Shown here: positions 1 to 6,962 of the stretch, piece after piece
Layout of the letters: the number at the start of each line of letters is the position of its first letter
Position numbering within the stretch: position 1 is the first letter of the stretch
Translations under genes and position numbers: made by a program
The notes under the pieces: generated by a model
Database searches by the model: none
What the model saw: only the letters and a program-made list of their open reading frames with translations
What the model was told of the DNA's origin: nothing
NCBI GenBank assembly: GCA_035268685.1
Contig: DATFKK010000021.1
Span: forward strand, 1 to 64,000
Reading direction: 5' to 3'
DNA from: Candidatus Krumholzibacteriia bacterium
GTDB taxonomy: Bacteria; Krumholzibacteriota; Krumholzibacteriia; JAJRXK01
DNA length: 64,000 nucleotides

Positions 1-134
1 TCGGTGTTCCTCTTCTTCTAGCGCGCCGACGGCCAGGGCGTCCGGTCGGCGTGGGGGATGACGCGCGGCGCTCTTGTCGCGATACTGGCGGGTGTGGGAA
101 CAGTGCACCCGTGTCCCGATCACGAGGTCCTCGC

Positions 135-773
135 ATGCCACGACCGAGACCCCGGCCCTCCGCCCGCATCGATGCCGACCCGGCCGCACCGGCTGCGATG
201 CCCGCGCCGTCGGCCGCGAGCGAGTGGTACGTGAACGACTGGCTCGACTTCAGGATCTGCAAGCCTCGGGGCTGGCACTTCGTCGTGAACGCCGACTACC
301 ACGAGCAGATGCGGAAGCAGGAGGACAATCCGTCCGCGGGAGGGGACCTGCTGGGCTACCTCCACGAACTGTCCGGAGACCCCCTCCTGGTGATCGCGAA
401 GTACGGAGCGCACGAGGACTTCGGGCCTCGTGAGGCCGTGTGCCCGGCGATCCACGTCTACGCCAGCCCCCTGGAGCGCCCCGATGTCCTCGCCGAGGCG
501 CGCGAGACCGAGCGGGCCTTCCGCCGCCTGCACCACGGCTACGAGCGGACCGCGGCGGTCCGGCCGATGAAGGTGGGAGGAGTGCCGGGAGCCGGCTTCG
601 CCTACCGCTACGTGATGGGCGAGGATGCGATGCTCCCCGTGCACGTCCAGGCGCGGATGGCCCACGGACGGGCCATGCACTTCTCGATCGGCATGTCCGG
701 CCCTCCCGACGGACCCGAGCGGGCCGACACGGAGTTCGCCATGGCCTGGGCCTCACTGCGGATCGGGGCCTGA
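135..773 (+). CDS. hypothetical protein, about 212 aa
   Basis: I do not recognise the family. The first 28 residues are Pro/Arg/Ala-rich and look disordered. A compact, mixed-composition domain follows, starting near EWYVNDWLDF. The start at 135 is preceded by a GAGG ribosome-binding site 7 nt upstream; a longer in-frame GTG/ATG extension to about 51 lacks such a site, and an internal ATG at 198 is another option. There is no signal peptide or membrane segment. The stop lies 6 nt before the alpha/beta hydrolase gene, so the two are probably co-transcribed. The middle contains charged helical stretches (MRKQEDN, AREAVEAR-like). Function unknown. Confidence 0.6.
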   Translation: MPRPRPRPSARIDADPAAPAAMPAPSAASEWYVNDWLDFRICKPRGWHFVVNADYHEQMRKQEDNPSAGGDLLGYLHELSGDPLLVIAKYGAHEDFGPREAVCPAIHVYASPLERPDVLAEARETERAFRRLHHGYERTAAVRPMKVGGVPGAGFAYRYVMGEDAMLPVHVQARMAHGRAMHFSIGMSGPPDGPERADTEFAMAWASLRIGA

Positions 774-779
774 GCACCG

Positions 780-1760
780 ATGAAGATCGCCCTCGTCGTC
801 GTCGCCGCCGCTCTGTTCGTGATCGTGGCCACCGTGGTGCTGTTCCGGTCGACCCGGGCCGACCTGCCGGCGCCGGCGAGCATGGCCACCCTGCCCGACG
901 CCCTCGACATCCATCTCGCCGCGCGGGAGGCTCGCTTCGACGACCTGCGCGCGGGCGCCGAGAAGAAGATCGTATGGCACGATCCGACCACGAAGCGTCG
1001 AACGCCGCTGGCCATCGTCTACCTCCACGGTTTCTCGGCGACCCGGCGCGAGGCGTTCCCGTTGGCCGAGACGGTCGCCGATTCGCTCGGCGCCAACCTC
1101 TTCCTCACGCGGCTGAGCGGACACGGGCGCGACGGTGAGGCCATGGCCGAGGCCACGGTGGCCGACTGGTTGGCCGACGTGCGCGAAGCGATGGCGGTGG
1201 CCGCACGGCTCGGGGAACGCACGGTGCTCGTGGGTCTGTCGACCGGTGGGACCCTGGCGGTGTGGGCCGCGACACGGCCGGACTGGAAGGACCAGCTCGA
1301 GGCGCTCGTCCTGATCTCACCGAACCTCGGTCCGCGCGACGTGCGGGCCGGGCTGCTGCTGTGGCCGGGCGGACTCACGCTCACCCGATGGATCCAGGGC
1401 CCGGAGCGCGCGTGGGAGCCGCAGAACGAGCAGCACGCTGCGCACTGGACCACGCGTTACCCGGTCGAGGCGGTGGCCACGATGATGCGCCTGGTGACGG
1501 GGGTACGGCGGCTCGATCCGAGCGAGATCGTCACGCCGGTGCTGCTGCTGCATTCCGACCGCGACACGGTGATCCGTGTGGATCGGGCGATCGACGTCTT
1601 CGACAGAATGGAATCCGACCGCAGCGAACGGGTCGTCGTCTCCGGCGTGGGCGACGAGGACGGGCACGTCCTCGCCGGTGACGTCCTGTCGCCGGGGACG
1701 ACCGATCAGGTCGTCCGCGCGATCGTCGGGTTCGTGCGCGGGGACTCGACGCGGGACTGA
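780..1760 (+). CDS. membrane-anchored alpha/beta hydrolase
   Basis: A serine hydrolase of the carboxylesterase / monoacylglycerol lipase type, 326 aa. Residues 3-22 form one hydrophobic segment that would anchor the enzyme facing the periplasm. The oxyanion-hole motif HGFSATRRE is at about 83-91. The nucleophile elbow is G152-L-S154-T-G156. The acid is probably Asp259 or Asp261 in HSDRDTV, and the catalytic His is H295 in DGHVLAG. Spacing and length fit the family; the substrate is not predictable. It follows the upstream hypothetical gene after 6 nt and ends only 4 nt before the convergent chemotaxis operon, leaving no room for a conventional terminator. Confidence 0.85.
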   Translation: MKIALVVVAAALFVIVATVVLFRSTRADLPAPASMATLPDALDIHLAAREARFDDLRAGAEKKIVWHDPTTKRRTPLAIVYLHGFSATRREAFPLAETVADSLGANLFLTRLSGHGRDGEAMAEATVADWLADVREAMAVAARLGERTVLVGLSTGGTLAVWAATRPDWKDQLEALVLISPNLGPRDVRAGLLLWPGGLTLTRWIQGPERAWEPQNEQHAAHWTTRYPVEAVATMMRLVTGVRRLDPSEIVTPVLLLHSDRDTVIRVDRAIDVFDRMESDRSERVVVSGVGDEDGHVLAGDVLSPGTTDQVVRAIVGFVRGDSTRD

Positions 1761-1764
1761 GCGG

Positions 1765-2451
1765 TCAGAACAGTTCGATCTCGCCCTGGTCCATGTGTTC
1801 CTGGCCGACACGGCGGTGGGTTCCGGCCCACTCCTCGCGCATCTTCCCGATCGCCTCGCCCAGCTCGAGAAGCCGTTCGGCGAAGCGCCGCATCTCGTCG
1901 GCGTCGGCGTCACGCAGGTTCACGGCCGTGTCCTGGATCTGCTCGCTCAGGTCGTCGAGACGGTCGAGGCGGCCGAGGATCTCGTCGGCGAGCTGGTTGA
2001 CGAGGTCGTCGACCTGCAGGGACTGCAGGACCACCGAGAGGGCATCGCCCATGCGGCGGCCCAGGTCGTGGACGTGTTCACCGTCGAGCTCCGCCGGCTC
2101 GACCTCGATACCCGAGCGCGACGCCAATGTGGCCAGACGTTCCCGCAGGTGGCGACGGATCTCCGACGGGCCCCGCTCGTCGTCGAGGTCGGTCATCACG
2201 GCCTGCAGGATGTCGGCGGTGTCCTGGACGAAGTGCTTGAGGCCGGCCCGCGCCAGGCGGCGGTCGACGTCCTCGTGGCCGAGGACGGACTCGATCAGGC
2301 GTTCGGTGGCGTCGCTGGTGAGCGAGCGGATCTGCTCGAGCGATTGGCGCACGCCGCGGGTCTGGTCGCCGGTGGCCGGCTGGAGTTCCTCGCTCAGGGT
2401 GGCGAAGGCCACCGATGGCGAGCGCCGGTGGTCGTCAGAAGAGTTCGGCAT
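1765..2451 (-). CDS. CheZ-like chemotaxis phosphatase candidate
   Basis: A 228-aa, almost wholly helical, soluble protein that ends the chemotaxis operon. The stretch [15 protein letters not shown] (about 144-158) places Asp149 and Gln153 in the DxxxQ spacing of the CheZ active site, which corresponds to the E. coli motif F-Q-D-L-T-G-Q. Helical, charged sequence follows, and the last nine residues are MDQGEIELF. This acidic, Phe-ending tail resembles in character the CheY-binding C-terminal peptide of CheZ. The ATG overlaps the end of the receptor gene by 17 nt. The family call rests on motif and context, not on whole-length similarity; it could be a diverged helical adaptor. Confidence 0.5.
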   Translation of the reverse strand: MPNSSDDHRRSPSVAFATLSEELQPATGDQTRGVRQSLEQIRSLTSDATERLIESVLGHEDVDRRLARAGLKHFVQDTADILQAVMTDLDDERGPSEIRRHLRERLATLASRSGIEVEPAELDGEHVHDLGRRMGDALSVVLQSLQVDDLVNQLADEILGRLDRLDDLSEQIQDTAVNLRDADADEMRRFAERLLELGEAIGKMREEWAGTHRRVGQEHMDQGEIELF

Positions 2452-3700
2452 CGCCCCAGTCCATCTGCTGCTGTTCCACCGGTTGGTGGGACAAGGTGTC
2501 GAAGAGTCCGTGCTTCGCGCGAAGGGTCCGGGCGAGCTGCTCGACGGTGGCCTCGGCCTGGCCCAGGCTCGTCGGATCGGACAGTTTCCAGGTCTCGTCG
2601 CTGAAGGTCTCGGCCGCGTACAGGCGCAGGAGATTGGTGCGTTGGCTCACATGCTCGATCAACTGACGCACCATGTCCTCGAACTGCAGGGCCGTGATCG
2701 CCAGACCGACCTCGTTGCCGATGTTGCCGGCGATCGCCTCGACCTCGGCCATGGTCGACTTGGCGTGTTCGTTGATCTCGTGCAGGTCCTGCAGCATGGT
2801 GTCGATCTCGGACTTCGAGGCCAGGGCCGACTGCATGTCCTCGCCGGCCATGGTCTCCATGATCTCTCGAGCCTGGTTGATCGAGGTGTGCGAGCCCTCG
2901 ACCAGTGAGCGGATCTCGTCGGCGAAGCCGTGGCTGTCGGCGGCGAGCTTGCGGACTTCGTCGGCGACCACCATGAAGCCCCGCCCGGCGCTACCGGCAC
3001 GCGCGGCCTCGATGTTCGCGTTCAGCGCGAGCAGGCGGGTGCGCTCGGCGATGTTCTGCACTTCACCGATTCGTCCCGCCACCTGGTCCATCTGTCCGCT
3101 GATGTCCTGGATCCGGCGGACCATGTCCTGACTCTGCTGTGAGATCGCCGAGATCTGGTCGACGAAGGCGCCGACGAGGCGGTTGTTCTCCTGGGCGAAC
3201 TCCTCGAGGCTCACCCGGCGGGATCCGTCGTCGCTCTCGTCGCTCATGATCGAGCGTACCTTCGTCAGCTGCATCTGGGTGCCCTCGTTCATGCCCGTGA
3301 AGCTGGCGCCGAGCTTGCCGACCGCGTCCCCGATCAATCCGCGGACCTGCTCGAGCTCCTGCTGGACCAGCGACACCTGCTCGATCTGCGGGCTCATCAG
3401 CTCCCAGAGGAGCATGAACGTAGCGGGACAGAAGCCTTCGTGGTCGTGATCGTCGGCCTTCACGCGCGGTCGTCCGTCGGGTTCGTCGGCGCCCGATCCG
3501 ACGTGTGAGATCCATCCTCCGAATGCCAACGTGGCCACCCCGCTTCCGCCGGCGGCCACCAGCCAGGTGGGGCTCCCGAACAGGAACAGGAGCAGCGGCG
3601 TCGCACCGAGTACGACCATGAGCGAGAGGCGGATCCACCGTCCACGAACGGACGCGTCCGCAACGGCGAAAGGGGAGGGATGGGGTGGCCAGCGCAACAT
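2435..3700 (-). CDS. methyl-accepting chemotaxis receptor with CheZ-like C-terminal motif
   Basis: About 421 aa from the ATG at 3700, which has GAGGT about 9 nt upstream and lies just beyond the receiver-stub stop; an in-frame ATG at 3754 is less likely. Two closely spaced membrane segments (about 25-45 and 47-67) leave no periplasmic sensor domain. The cytoplasmic hairpin tip is classical ([20 protein letters not shown], then [15 protein letters not shown]). After it comes an extra helical region with [15 protein letters not shown], in which D342 and Q346 make a CheZ-type DxxxQ. The protein ends in MDWGDAELF, almost the same tail as the downstream CheZ-like protein. It may sense membrane or cytoplasmic signals. 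Confidence 0.85.
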   Translation of the reverse strand: MLRWPPHPSPFAVADASVRGRWIRLSLMVVLGATPLLLFLFGSPTWLVAAGGSGVATLAFGGWISHVGSGADEPDGRPRVKADDHDHEGFCPATFMLLWELMSPQIEQVSLVQQELEQVRGLIGDAVGKLGASFTGMNEGTQMQLTKVRSIMSDESDDGSRRVSLEEFAQENNRLVGAFVDQISAISQQSQDMVRRIQDISGQMDQVAGRIGEVQNIAERTRLLALNANIEAARAGSAGRGFMVVADEVRKLAADSHGFADEIRSLVEGSHTSINQAREIMETMAGEDMQSALASKSEIDTMLQDLHEINEHAKSTMAEVEAIAGNIGNEVGLAITALQFEDMVRQLIEHVSQRTNLLRLYAAETFSDETWKLSDPTSLGQAEATVEQLARTLRAKHGLFDTLSHQPVEQQQMDWGDAELF

Positions 3701-3704
3701 GATG

Positions 3705-3995
3705 TCAGACCTCGATGGATCGGAAGGTCGTCGTCGAGTCCAGGGTGCGTGCACGGTCGAGGATCGTGGCGCACATCGAACCCAGGGGGGGCGGTTCGTC
3801 GGTCGCGGCCGGGCGATGGGTGGATGCAGACATGTCCCGGACGGAACTCGTGGCCCCGTCCTGGGCCAGGGTCGCCGACCCGGTGTGCTTCGTCTCGATC
3901 AGGTCCGTCGCACCGTCACCGACGGAATCCCGCGTCTCCCGCAGTATCTGTCGAACCAGGGCCGAGTCGTCGACGATCAGGACACGTGTGGTCAT
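3705..3995 (-). CDS. truncated receiver-domain protein (CheB-position stub)
   Basis: A 96-aa product (three residues longer if the GTG at 4004 is used). Only the first strand and helix of a response-regulator receiver are recognisable: [16 protein letters not shown], with the acidic pair. What follows is low-complexity Thr/Ser/Ala-rich sequence with no phospho-acceptor Asp, no Thr/Lys signature and no CheB esterase domain in any frame of the interval. The sequence up to the break is CheB-like, and CheB is the expected partner next to CheD. A GAGGG box lies upstream, and the stop is 5 nt before the receptor ATG, so the frame looks maintained. It could be a decayed cheB or a small adapted protein. 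Confidence 0.5.
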   Translation of the reverse strand: MTTRVLIVDDSALVRQILRETRDSVGDGATDLIETKHTGSATLAQDGATSSVRDMSASTHRPAATDEPPPLGSMCATILDRARTLDSTTTFRSIEV

Positions 3996-4009
3996 CGTGT
4001 TCACGTCCC

Positions 4010-4660
4010 TCAGAAGAGCTCGACGGCGCCGCCGACGGGTTTGCGATCGATCGTGCGGCGGTAGTTCTCCTCGCGCTTCACGACCTCGCTCTCGACCTGC
4101 TTCAGTCTCTTGACCTGCACCCTCCCCGAATGGGGTTCGTAGTAGAGCTTGCGCGGGAAGCGATCGCCGACGTCCTCGGCCGAGACACGGAAGCCCTCGA
4201 TCTGCAGGAACTCACGCACGAAGGCGATGTTCTTGCCGCCGATGTCGGCCATCGAACTGAGGATCTTTCCGCCGCCGAAGATCTTGACCTCGAGCCGATC
4301 GCGACTCCCGCCGTGCTTGAGGATGTCGTTGATCATGTTCTCCATCGCGTAGGTGCCGTACCGGTTCGCGGCCGACGCGCTGCGCGCCACGTGGCGGGCC
4401 AGGCTCGCCGGGTCGTCGTTGGCGGGCAGCATGAAGTGGTTCATGCCGCCGACACCCAGCACGGTGTCGCGCACGCAGGCCGACACGCAGGAACCGAGCA
4501 CCGTCATGATCAGGTGATCCTCGGTCGTGACGTAGTACTCGCCCGGATTCAGCTTCGCGGCGAAGCGACCGTAGCGGCGGTCCCAGTAGAAGCCGATGTG
4601 TTCGAAACCCCGCAGTGGGCGCGGCGGACTCGGAGCCGGGGCAGTGGCGTGCGCGTTCAT
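4010..4660 (-). CDS. cheD: chemoreceptor glutamine deamidase CheD
   Basis: CheD deamidates specific Gln residues in chemoreceptors and, with CheC-type partners, tunes adaptation. The 216-aa protein has the catalytic Cys58 in [12 protein letters not shown] and the conserved His75 in GGMNHFMLP. The family block [14 protein letters not shown] and the glycine-rich KIFGGGKI are also present. It has an unusual N-terminal extension ([12 protein letters not shown]) and a C-terminal extension of about 30 charged residues that ends in GGAVELF, echoing the ELF ends of the two downstream operon products. The start ATG overlaps the stop of the CheW-fusion gene (ATGA), so the two are translationally coupled. 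Confidence 0.93.
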   Translation of the reverse strand: MNAHATAPAPSPPRPLRGFEHIGFYWDRRYGRFAAKLNPGEYYVTTEDHLIMTVLGSCVSACVRDTVLGVGGMNHFMLPANDDPASLARHVARSASAANRYGTYAMENMINDILKHGGSRDRLEVKIFGGGKILSSMADIGGKNIAFVREFLQIEGFRVSAEDVGDRFPRKLYYEPHSGRVQVKRLKQVESEVVKREENYRRTIDRKPVGGAVELF

Positions 4661-6309
4661 CGGTGGACCGCCTTCCGATCGCGGCTGCGGCCGGGAATCC
4701 GGGTGGGGCGGTCGTCGATCAGGGTCTTGATCTCCCTGGCCGTGTCCGCACTACGGCCGGCGAGATCGCGGGCCTCGGCGGCGACCACCGCGAAGCCAGG
4801 GCCCCGCTCGCCGGCTCGTGCGGTCTCGACGGCGGCGTTCAGCGCCAGCAGGTTGGTCCGGAATGCGATGTCGTCGGCTGCGCTCGTGATGCTGGCCGCT
4901 GCCTGGCGCGTGGGCTCGACCACGGAGTCGAGCAGACGGTTGACCCCCGCGGCCAGGTTCTTCGTGGAGCCGACGTAGCGGTCGGGATCGATGCGTCGGT
5001 CCAGCCGTCCGGCCACGGCGTTCTCGATCAGGGCCTGGATCTCCCGTTCGGCGTCGACCTGGTCGCTGACGTCGCTCCACTCGTTGCAGATGCCCAGATA
5101 CCGGCCTTCGTCGTCGAGGACGGCGGTCACGTTCAGGTCGAAGACCAGTGGGCCGACCTGGACGCGGGCGCGGTGGGGGAGGCTCGACGGATCGCGCAGC
5201 AGCGCGCGCACCCCTTCGAGATCGGCGTGGAAGGCGTCGATGTCGAAACCGACGAGACGATCGATGTCGAGTTGCGGACACACGCGCTTCAAGGCGGCTT
5301 CGTGGCGACGAAGGGTACGGACGGTGGCCTGGTTCACGTAGGTGATGTTCAGCTCGGGGTCGCAGATCACGATGTTCGTGCTCGCCCCGTCGACGGCGGC
5401 GCGCAGCCGAGTCGCCTCGATGTCGGCCGCACGTTGCCAGCGGTCGGGCTCGGGTCCGGGCACGCTGAGCGACGCGACCAGTCCGGCGATCTCGGTCGCG
5501 AGCGTGCGCAGGTGGGCCGGGCGGAGGCCGACGGCGTGCAGGGTCGGGGCCCAGTCCCGGACCAGTTCCTCGAGCCGGTGCGGATGGTCCAGGGCCTCGG
5601 CGGCCAGACCCACGGCCGTACGGAGGCGCTCGACGGCGACCGGCTCGACGTCGACGGCGGGAGCCACCGCACGGACCCGTTCCACCAGGTGTCCGGCCAG
5701 AGTTCCGAGGCGGTCCGTCGGGACCACGTCGAACGAAGCGGTGTCGAGCAAGCGCGACGGATCGAGCAGGACGAGCATGCGGTCGTCGACGATCCCCAGT
5801 CCCGAGACGACATCGAGGTCGGCACTCGCCCCGAAGTCGGGCGCGGGCTCGATCGCTTCGCGGTCGAGATCCCGGACGTCGTTCACCGCGTCGACGACCA
5901 CGCCGATCACGCGCTCGCCGATCGCGTCGGCGTGTACGCGCAGGACGATGTTCACCGTGGTCGGTCCGTAGACCGTGGGCTCCAGGCCGAAGCGGGCACG
6001 GAGGTCGACGATCGGCACGATCGTTCCCCGTAGCTCGATCACGCCCTTCACGAAGTCGGGGGTGTTCGGCAGGGGCTTGGCGTCCTCCCAGCCCTTGATC
6101 TCCTGTACGTGCACGATGTCGACGCAGTACTCCTCGCCGGCGAGCACGAAGGTCAACACCTTCATGTCGTCTTCACGTCGGACCATGGGGCCGCGTTCGT
6201 CGAATGCCCGCACCGAGGCCATCGGGTCCTCGTGGCGTCCGGCGACCACGGAGCGGTCGACGCGAGAGTCCGTGCCGTGGGGGCGGGAGCGTGCGACGTC
6301 GATCATCAT
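4657..6309 (-). CDS. CheW-PAS-half MCP signalling fusion
   Basis: A 550-aa cytoplasmic protein. Residues 49-190 are a CheW coupling domain ([20 protein letters not shown], then [16 protein letters not shown]). Residues 200-300 are helical. Residues 303-415 are a PAS domain of the MCP/Aer2-like type ([19 protein letters not shown], ending [12 protein letters not shown]). Residues 416-532 carry the N-terminal helix, the hairpin tip ([18 protein letters not shown]) and a short descending helix. The chain then switches to an Arg-rich 18-residue tail and stops, so the descending helix is incomplete. No membrane segment is present. It would couple a PAS signal to a CheA encoded elsewhere. The first in-frame ATG lies 4 nt after the cheY stop. 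Confidence 0.85.
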   Translation of the reverse strand: MMIDVARSRPHGTDSRVDRSVVAGRHEDPMASVRAFDERGPMVRREDDMKVLTFVLAGEEYCVDIVHVQEIKGWEDAKPLPNTPDFVKGVIELRGTIVPIVDLRARFGLEPTVYGPTTVNIVLRVHADAIGERVIGVVVDAVNDVRDLDREAIEPAPDFGASADLDVVSGLGIVDDRMLVLLDPSRLLDTASFDVVPTDRLGTLAGHLVERVRAVAPAVDVEPVAVERLRTAVGLAAEALDHPHRLEELVRDWAPTLHAVGLRPAHLRTLATEIAGLVASLSVPGPEPDRWQRAADIEATRLRAAVDGASTNIVICDPELNITYVNQATVRTLRRHEAALKRVCPQLDIDRLVGFDIDAFHADLEGVRALLRDPSSLPHRARVQVGPLVFDLNVTAVLDDEGRYLGICNEWSDVSDQVDAEREIQALIENAVAGRLDRRIDPDRYVGSTKNLAAGVNRLLDSVVEPTRQAAASITSAADDIAFRTNLLALNAAVETARAGERGPGFAVVAAEARDLAGRSADTAREIKTLIDDRPTRIPGRSRDRKAVHR

Positions 6310-6313
6310 CGAA

Positions 6314-6676
6314 CTACCCCAGCACCTTCTTGATCACCGCGAGTAGCTGCTCGGGGTTGAAGGGCTTGACCAGCCAACCCGTGGCCCCGGCCTGACGGCC
6401 GTCGCTCTTACGGCCGTCCCCCGATTCGGTGGTGAGCACCAGCATCGGCGTGAACTTGTAGCTGGGCAGCTGACGCAGCTCCTTGATCAACGTGATGCCG
6501 TCCATGTTCGGCATGTTCACGTCGGTCAGGACCAGGTTGAAGTTTCCGGTCTTGGCCAGGTCGAGGGCCTGCACGCCGTCTTCTGCTTCGGTCACGGTGT
6601 GGCCGGCGCTCTGGAGCGTGACCGTCACCATCTGGCGCAACGAGCGCGAGTCGTCGACCGCGAGAATCGTCGCCAT
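6314..6676 (-). CDS. cheY: CheY-type single-domain response regulator
   Basis: A 120-aa stand-alone receiver. The acidic pair is D8-D9, the phospho-acceptor is D52 in [12 protein letters not shown], the switch Thr is T82 or T83 in LTTES, and the conserved Lys is K104 in VKPFNPEQ. There is no output domain. It is the first gene of the chemotaxis operon and most resembles the CheY regulators that sit with CheA-MCP clusters, so the partner kinase must be encoded outside the window. The SD-like GGGAGAAG lies about 8 nt before the ATG. The CheZ-like protein and the motif-bearing receptor at the far end of the operon are plausible dephosphorylation partners. Confidence 0.95.
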   Translation of the reverse strand: MATILAVDDSRSLRQMVTVTLQSAGHTVTEAEDGVQALDLAKTGNFNLVLTDVNMPNMDGITLIKELRQLPSYKFTPMLVLTTESGDGRKSDGRQAGATGWLVKPFNPEQLLAVIKKVLG

Positions 6677-6812
6677 GGTCTACTCTTCTCCCGATTGCGG
6701 GGTGATCGTGGCCGGGGGATCCGTCCCCGCGGCCCGCGCGAACGCCGGCTCGAACCCGAGCGTGGCGAATGTCGAAGCGAGACGTCCGCGTCTCCTTGGT
6801 CTCGTCCGGTGG

Positions 6813-6840
6813 GTATCGGAGGGCGTCCGGGAAATCTTGA
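6813..6840 (-). promoter_or_regulatory. FliA/sigma-28-like promoter for the chemotaxis operon
   Basis: On the minus strand the sequence reads TCAAGATT, a 12-nt spacer, then TCCGATAC. The known sigma-28 consensus is TAAAGTTT-N11-GCCGATAA, so six of eight -35 bases match and the CCGATA core is intact; the spacer is one longer than usual. The predicted transcript starts about 130 nt upstream of cheY. No good sigma-70 element is visible in the same interval for this strand. Confidence 0.35.
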
Positions 6841-6865
6841 ACCCGGATCCTCCTCCCGAGGGGCG

Positions 6866-6893
6866 TTGACGTGGAGGTCGGAGCCCTTAGAGT
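6866..6893 (+). promoter_or_regulatory. sigma-70-type promoter for the SpoIIE-like phosphatase gene
   Basis: TTGACG (6866-6871), a 16-nt spacer and TAGAGT (6888-6893) place a start near 6900, about 60 nt before the ATG at 6963, which has GGGAGA upstream. This is one of several TTGnCn/TAnnnT pairs in this window. Confidence 0.5.
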
Positions 6894-6962
6894 CCGAACG
6901 CCGGAACCGGCGGGGCCTGGGTCGCCGTCGCACCCGGCAATTCCTTCCGGGAGACCGCTGTC

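Noticed and set aside
1-21. Six codons and a stop (ending FLFF) that could be the tail of an upstream gene
   Set aside because: Too short to assign; could be chance.
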